Assembly: GCA_012295275.1 (NCBI GenBank)
Contig: CM022677.1
Location: forward strand, 2,221,948-2,285,947
DNA: 64,000 nucleotides
Source of the DNA: Chrysomallon squamiferum
Lineage: Eukaryota > Mollusca > Gastropoda > Neomphalida > Peltospiridae
Reading direction: 5' to 3'
How positions within the stretch are numbered: position 1 is the first letter of the stretch; each line of letters starts with the position of its first letter. The notes under the pieces are model-generated. The model saw only the letters and a program-made list of their open reading frames with translations, searched no databases and was not told the DNA's origin. Position numbers and translations under genes: made by a program. This document shows, piece by piece, positions 58,245 through 64,000 of the stretch.

Positions 58245-61174
58245 GACAGAGACACACATAATCACATGCAGAAAATTATAACACATATTTCATGTTCTGA
58301 AGAGTTTACAAAATAGAACCTTTAATAAAAAGGTTAGTATGTGGCAACATAGTAGCAAATTAAACGTTTAAGACAAACATATTCAGATATAATCAACTAT
58401 ATTTTGATATAATTAAATATATTTTGATATACTTAAGTATATTTTGATATGATTAAATATATTTTAAATTGTTTACTGAAAAATCATTAACTGTTGTCTT
58501 TAATATTCAGTTATTTTATTATTAATAATAAGACTATACAGAAACGCGTGAAGTTCTAGATGAATATTGTATTTACTGTTGTATTGATATTACTGAAAAT
58601 TAAATGTGACTTTGTTTTATGACCGCAGTAACATGTCATTCCGCGACACAATTTACATCTCTCCCTACATGAAATTACATGATTAATCTAAAATTCAGCT
58701 AGTATTTATCAAATTATGTAATTAAGAATATATCATTTTTTTTTTTTAAACTCTGAGAAAAGTAAGTTAATAATCTAGAATGAAATTCCATATTTATTCA
58801 ATATAACCTATAATCTCTAATTAATATAATTTTTAAATGCCATATAAATAATACAGACGTGATAAAACTAGGGTTTTATTTTGTTATCGATTGGGTAACA
58901 TTATCGGTGTAAACAGCGATGTACTTTAGTTAAATGTGGTTTTATAAAAGTTCACGATTTCTCATGTAATTATATTATAAATAAATCAATTTATTATTAT
59001 TATTATCATTATTATCTAAAAAAAAAAAAAAAAAAAAAAGTGTTTAGTTTTTATCTCGACAGAAACAATACACTAAGAATAAATCTGATTTCTCTAATTT
59101 CACGAGGCCTAATAAAAAATTCGAAGTAATTTTTATATCCGCACTCAGAACAGTTCTAATGAAACTAAGAGAATAGCGTCAAACATATATAGGAAGCTTC
59201 TGTTTTTACAGAAAAATAAAAATATTAAGTGCAGATATTTAATATTGTTGTTGTTGTTGTATTTAGCTGTTGACAAAGACAAATATGGTGTCTGCTTCAC
59301 TGACTCATTGATAATTACTGGTGGAGTGGTTATTTTAATATCTAATAATAATAAGGTATAATAAGAAATGTAAAATATATTACACTATACAGCTTGCGCT
59401 GATGTACACCTTGTAATGAAAAAAATAAACTTCGCATAATAAAATAACATGTTCACCTTCTTTTTCTCATCTAATCAGTACAAACTGTCGTGATTCCAGG
59501 GAATTAACACAGATATTTTTCAATATAACCTGATATAAATATACGATAATTAATAAAATATGAGATTAACATTTCTCAACATAATTAACCTTCAAACTGT
59601 AAATATCACTGCTCATAATTAATTTTCATCTTTTTTTTTATAAGTAACGCCATGTATAATTATTATTTATAACTGTCAGTAATGTCTACTATATTAACTG
59701 TGGTTATTTTCTGTAGTGTACATAATATTTAAGTTCCACGTACAGTAAAATTACACCTTTCTATTATATGATTTCGAATTAGCAAAGTAAAATATCACGT
59801 TACTTTTACTAAAACGGACACTTCGAAGCGGTATTTGAATTTAGTTGCACAATGTTCTCGATATATTTTGACGTCACATACAAAGCTACTATTATTTTTA
59901 AAAATTACAACACGGAAGTTCAATCTGTATTTTTGAATGTTCACAGTGAAATCATACCTGTAATTTTCAGTGTTTTCTAGTATAACTAACTGAATATCAT
60001 CTCATTCACGAAAGATAGTTGAGAAATTTAGAAATAAAGAGGCCTTCCAAATTCCTAATTGCTCTGTTACTATCAAAATCAGCATTGGTTTTTAGTTGCA
60101 CCTCAAATGATAATTAAATATTGATTTTCTTTTTGTAGACAGGTGTGTATTGAAAAGCTGAGGTTTCTCTGTTAAATATTAGCAACTAATTAATGATATT
60201 CATCTTGATATTTCTAGTTGAGAAGTACAGTGAATATTCAGGAATAAAATATCGCAACCAGATAAAAATGTTATTTCATTAGCAACTGTGATATTAATGT
60301 GATATTTCTCAACGTAATTTATGCTGTGTTTACTATATCATGTCAGAATAATTATTTACTCAGCAAAAGTAACGTAGTGTTTTTGTTAAGACAATGTTAT
60401 TATTTTTTTAGAGACATATCTAAAATAAAAAAACTCTCTCAGTTGAATTCTGTATAATTTGCTTAATAAACGCTAATATCATCAAATTTAAATGGACTTT
60501 TTATTTGAATCATCTGAACTTCATCAACATTTTTAGGTTTATTAAACTATTTTTATTAGGATATATTTGTTTCACAGGCATTATTAAATTTAGAAATAAT
60601 TTTATTACCATCGATTTATATAGGTTTCGTCGGAAATTATATATATATATATTTTTTATTATAGCACAAAACATATTTATAATTAGACATGTAGTGCTGA
60701 TATTTAACTTTTTTCTAAACTGAGAAGAAATGGTAGCTAGTCTGGAAGGATATTCATAGGTATTCAAGATATCGGCGGACTTCTCTTACAATTTACACGG
60801 TCGGTGTCACCGCTATTCTCTAACTATGAATGTTCTGTGTAACACAATGTAACGAAAATCCTGTGTAAACTACTTCATAAATAGTGCACACGTTTTTAAA
60901 ATTTATTTTTGTAACTCAGTGGTAAAATGAACAGTTCAAATAGCGTTATCCTTAAGTAAAACTGACACCTCATTTTTACTTGTTTATAGTTATGAAATGT
61001 TTGTATGATTTATTAGTGAAAATATCGGTATCCTTAATTAAAAATTTCTTGCTTGTTTATAATTACGGGATCTTTTATGATTGATAGTGTGAACTGCTCC
61101 CGTTATACAAAATACACGTGATAGCTTTGTATTCATAATGGAATATCATTTAAGTTTTCTTCTATTTTCTTATA

Positions 61175-61224
<50 letters not shown>

Positions 61225-61620
61225 GAAAATTAAAATAAACTGAAAGTACGCTCTATATTTCCCAAAATACAGGTATTCTCTATAATCGATGTTCTTACTT
61301 GAAATTATCATTTTAATCTGTAGTGTAATATAATTTATGAAATTAATGTTGCACCTGATAACGTGTTCTGCTTTTAGTAGAAGGTAAGAATATAGAGAAA
61401 GGTGCAGATCAATAATGTTGTCTAAAACTGTTTGAGATGTAAAGGAAAAGTTGAGTGGGCGCGAGGTTAGACTGATACATTTTTTATTAATTGAATACAA
61501 ACTATGACACGGTCATATCAACATTTTTTATTCTATATCTATCTATCTATCTATCTATCCACATACATATCTATCTTTCTATTAGTCTATAATCTCTTGT
61601 TGGTTTATCTATCCGTTGAA
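57620..61620. other. AT-rich non-coding stretch
   Basis: No supported gene. (CA)n at 58199-58240, (A)n at 59019-59039, (AAT)n at 61176-61222 and (ATCT)n at 61535-61558. A TGACGTCAC (CRE-like) site near 59869 stands alone. Confidence 0.5.
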
Positions 61621-61630
61621 CAAAAATGCA

Positions 61631-61720
61631 TCAAATCATCTCTGATTCCTTTCCCTGCATCCAGAATTTCCTGAATGTCTGATGAACATCAGGTGTAACT
61701 TTCACCACCTTCTTTTGTAC
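61631..61720 (-). other. short coding-like remnant
   Basis: Minus strand: VQKKVVKVTPDVHQTFRKF, then WMQGKESEMI and a TGA, immediately followed by CIFVQRI. Base composition is less AT-rich than its flanks, continuing to about 61860. It looks like a remnant of a mobile-element or gene exon; family unknown. Confidence 0.3.
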
Positions 61721-61739
61721 AGTGTAATAAAATTAAGAA

Positions 61740-62419
61740 GTAATTTCAATACCCATCCCCAGCACGATTTGTAGACGTAAGATATTATTGTAAAGAGACG
61801 GACAGGACGTCTCTCGGTGGCCTTGAACAACGTAGACCTTCCAGTTGTAACTAAACATAGATTACTGGTGACAAATGAAAACAGCCACTGAAAGAATTCA
61901 GTTAAAATTAACTGATCATTTTTCCATTTCTCAACCCTTTGTTAGCTTTCTTCACATTTGTTGTTAAACATTTAAACTTCTGTTCATGTTATAGCATAAC
62001 GTTTGAAGAATCTTATACAGAATTGGTGTAATTGCAACAAAAAAGTTGCTTAAAGTATTTCATTTTGTGAAGCAGACAGGTAGTACTATTAATTATTATA
62101 GTTGTTAATGAGTTTGGATTATTTTATTTAAGTATAATTTAAACATCACAGCCACCTGATGGCAGCCATCATATTCGGAAATAATATTTATTTATTATTT
62201 ATTTTATAATTATATATATATTTTTTTTCTTTAAATAACGACACTCGATTAATAACAAAATTCGCCAGTGTGTGTACTAATGTGAACAGCATATACAAGA
62301 AATGTTTTACCAATCACTGTGTGGCCAGTAATTAAATTTGTTTTAAAAGAAATTGACTTGTGTAGCACACACCAAAGTAAACACCATACAACAACTATGT
62401 GTCAACTCACATTTTTTTT

Positions 62420-62462
<43 letters not shown>

Positions 62463-64000
62463 TTTTATTATTATTATTTTTTAATATACTAATAAAATTA
62501 TTTTAACCATATTAAAGTATATAATGGGTGGGGCCCTACATTCTTTCATATTATTAAAGCTAAATACCTGTATAGCTCTATGTTAACGATAAAAACCTAT
62601 AAAGATGAATACAAATTTAAGAAAAATATGACCACGTTATTTCAGATGTAGACACTGTAAGACATTAATACAATTATTTGTTATAATAATATTTAACACA
62701 CACACACACACACTTTGTAATCATAATCACACAAGATATTAATACACTATACAGTCTCCATGCACAAAACATTACTAAAATGATTCTTTTCTGAAGTAGG
62801 TGTCTTATTGTTTGACTGATGTATAAGATACAACGTGAACTAAAACAGGATACAACTGAAATCTGTCATGTTGACTTATGTCTTCAACACAGTGAGATCT
62901 CCTAAAAATGAAAAAAGATAAACATTCTATTATGAAATTAAGTGGAGGCATTGTAATAGTTTATGCATCATGCTTAAAAATACTGTAGGGCTTTAGAAAG
63001 CATCATTTTGATATAAAACATGTGTATACTGGTTTGAAACTGTATGAGATATTCAGTGTTCTGTTTGCCAAAAGACTGAAATGAATCTCAGATTTTCCAC
63101 AGATTACGAAGGAAAAATACCTGAAAATTTTATTCAGATAATAATAAACATCATTCATATTTTGTTGTCATTCTAATCTCCTTTTTTTTTCTTTTTTCTT
63201 TAGTTTTTTTCTTTTTTGTCATTATGTAGTTATAAGTTATATAATTTAAAGGATAATTTTATTATTGAAAATACTATTACATATCTGCTAAATATAATTA
63301 CATACTAATTTCAATGAAAAGTAAAATATAAGTGATTACTCTGTTGATTGATCAATAAAAATTCAGCAGAAAAATAAAACTTACCCTCGAGTCTTGTGAC
63401 AAGATTCTACATTGTATTGTTTAATAATTCATTTTCGATTATCTGCCCTTGAAAACTTTCCATAAAGCAGACGACTAAACATTTTACAAACTAAATTACA
63501 AACATATACTCCAACGTACATAAAGAATTTAAAAAAAAAACAAAAAAAACATTTCATTAAAGTAATATTTTACCATTATATAAAGGTATACTAGTATATA
63601 TAAAGAAATCAACTGAAACGAATATAGCTTTATGATGAGTAATAAACGTAAATGTGTAGGTATGTTCCAGAAATATCAATTTACAAACTATATAAACAAT
63701 ATACCGTATCTATTAATACGTGATAAATAACTAAAATATAAACAATAAAAATAAATACAGTGGACGCTGTCAAAACCGGATGATTCATTGAGACCAACCT
63801 GATATACCGTTTTAGACAGAGAGCTTTTTCTAAAGATTAAAATAACATAAAACTGGAATTTTTTTTTTTTGTTACAAATGTTAATGGTCTATCAGTTGTC
63901 AGAGGATAAACAGTCTGTCATTGATCGACTGCGTTTTTTTGGGGGGGAGTTGTGCTTTTTTTAGTTAGGTTTTTTTTTTCGTATTTCTTTTTCTGTCATG
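61740..64000. other. AT-rich non-coding stretch
   Basis: No gene supported. (ATTT)n at 62417-62463, (CA)n near 62699-62714, T-rich tract near 63180-63215, poly-T/poly-G mixture near 63860-63990. Confidence 0.55.
62417..62463. repeat. (ATTT)n microsatellite
   Basis: About 11 ATTT units followed by ATT-rich sequence. Confidence 0.9.

Overview
The window is intron-rich, very AT-rich animal nuclear DNA. It is dense in simple repeats and minisatellites, and contains transposon debris, recent local duplications and two 200-base N gaps. A CKK (CAMSAP/patronin) domain and an animal-type cytosolic methionyl-tRNA synthetase place it in Metazoa. The repeat style and the MULE-type transposase suggest an invertebrate, most plausibly a mollusc; I cannot go further. 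No intact protein-coding gene can be supported. What can be recognised is broken into exons with frameshifts, stops and lost splice sites.

Region 1 (1-9 kb): a decayed transposon-like reading frame on the minus strand, then a roughly 3-kb unit present as copies A (1681-4593) and B (5143-8123), with a more diverged partial copy C (8224-8850). Copy B carries a clean 725-bp Tigger/pogo-like element with TA target duplications, and copy A preserves the empty site. The units carry a conserved open segment with paired cysteines and a conserved ATGGCCGAC context, both on the minus strand.

Region 2 (9-17 kb): repeats, several candidate exons of unknown genes, a 44-bp minisatellite, and a MULE transposase fragment.

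Region 3 (17-37 kb): a near-identical direct duplication of about 6.6 kb (18818-25432 and 26648-33320), with an assembly gap at the start of the second copy. Each unit has a conserved, CpG-retaining promoter-like block. On its left a minus-strand methionyl-tRNA synthetase (MARS1-like) pseudogene begins; on its right a plus-strand series of exon-like blocks begins. After the second unit that series runs on to two exons encoding most of a CKK domain, with two frameshifts.

Region 4 (37-49 kb): little coding signal, five or more minisatellites or diverged tandem duplications, SINE-like fragments, and minus-strand candidate exons at 44-46 kb.

Region 5 (49-55 kb): a third, older copy of the MARS1-like pseudogene (49533-52504), followed by a decayed Jockey-like non-LTR retrotransposon (53345-54870) and two candidate exons. 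Region 6 (56-64 kb) is essentially non-coding AT-rich DNA.

The main story is a pseudogene that was already broken when it was duplicated, with each copy then gathering its own lesions. I found no new defence, biosynthetic or regulatory system. The order of events is inferred from shared versus private mutations seen by eye; no alignments or searches were run.
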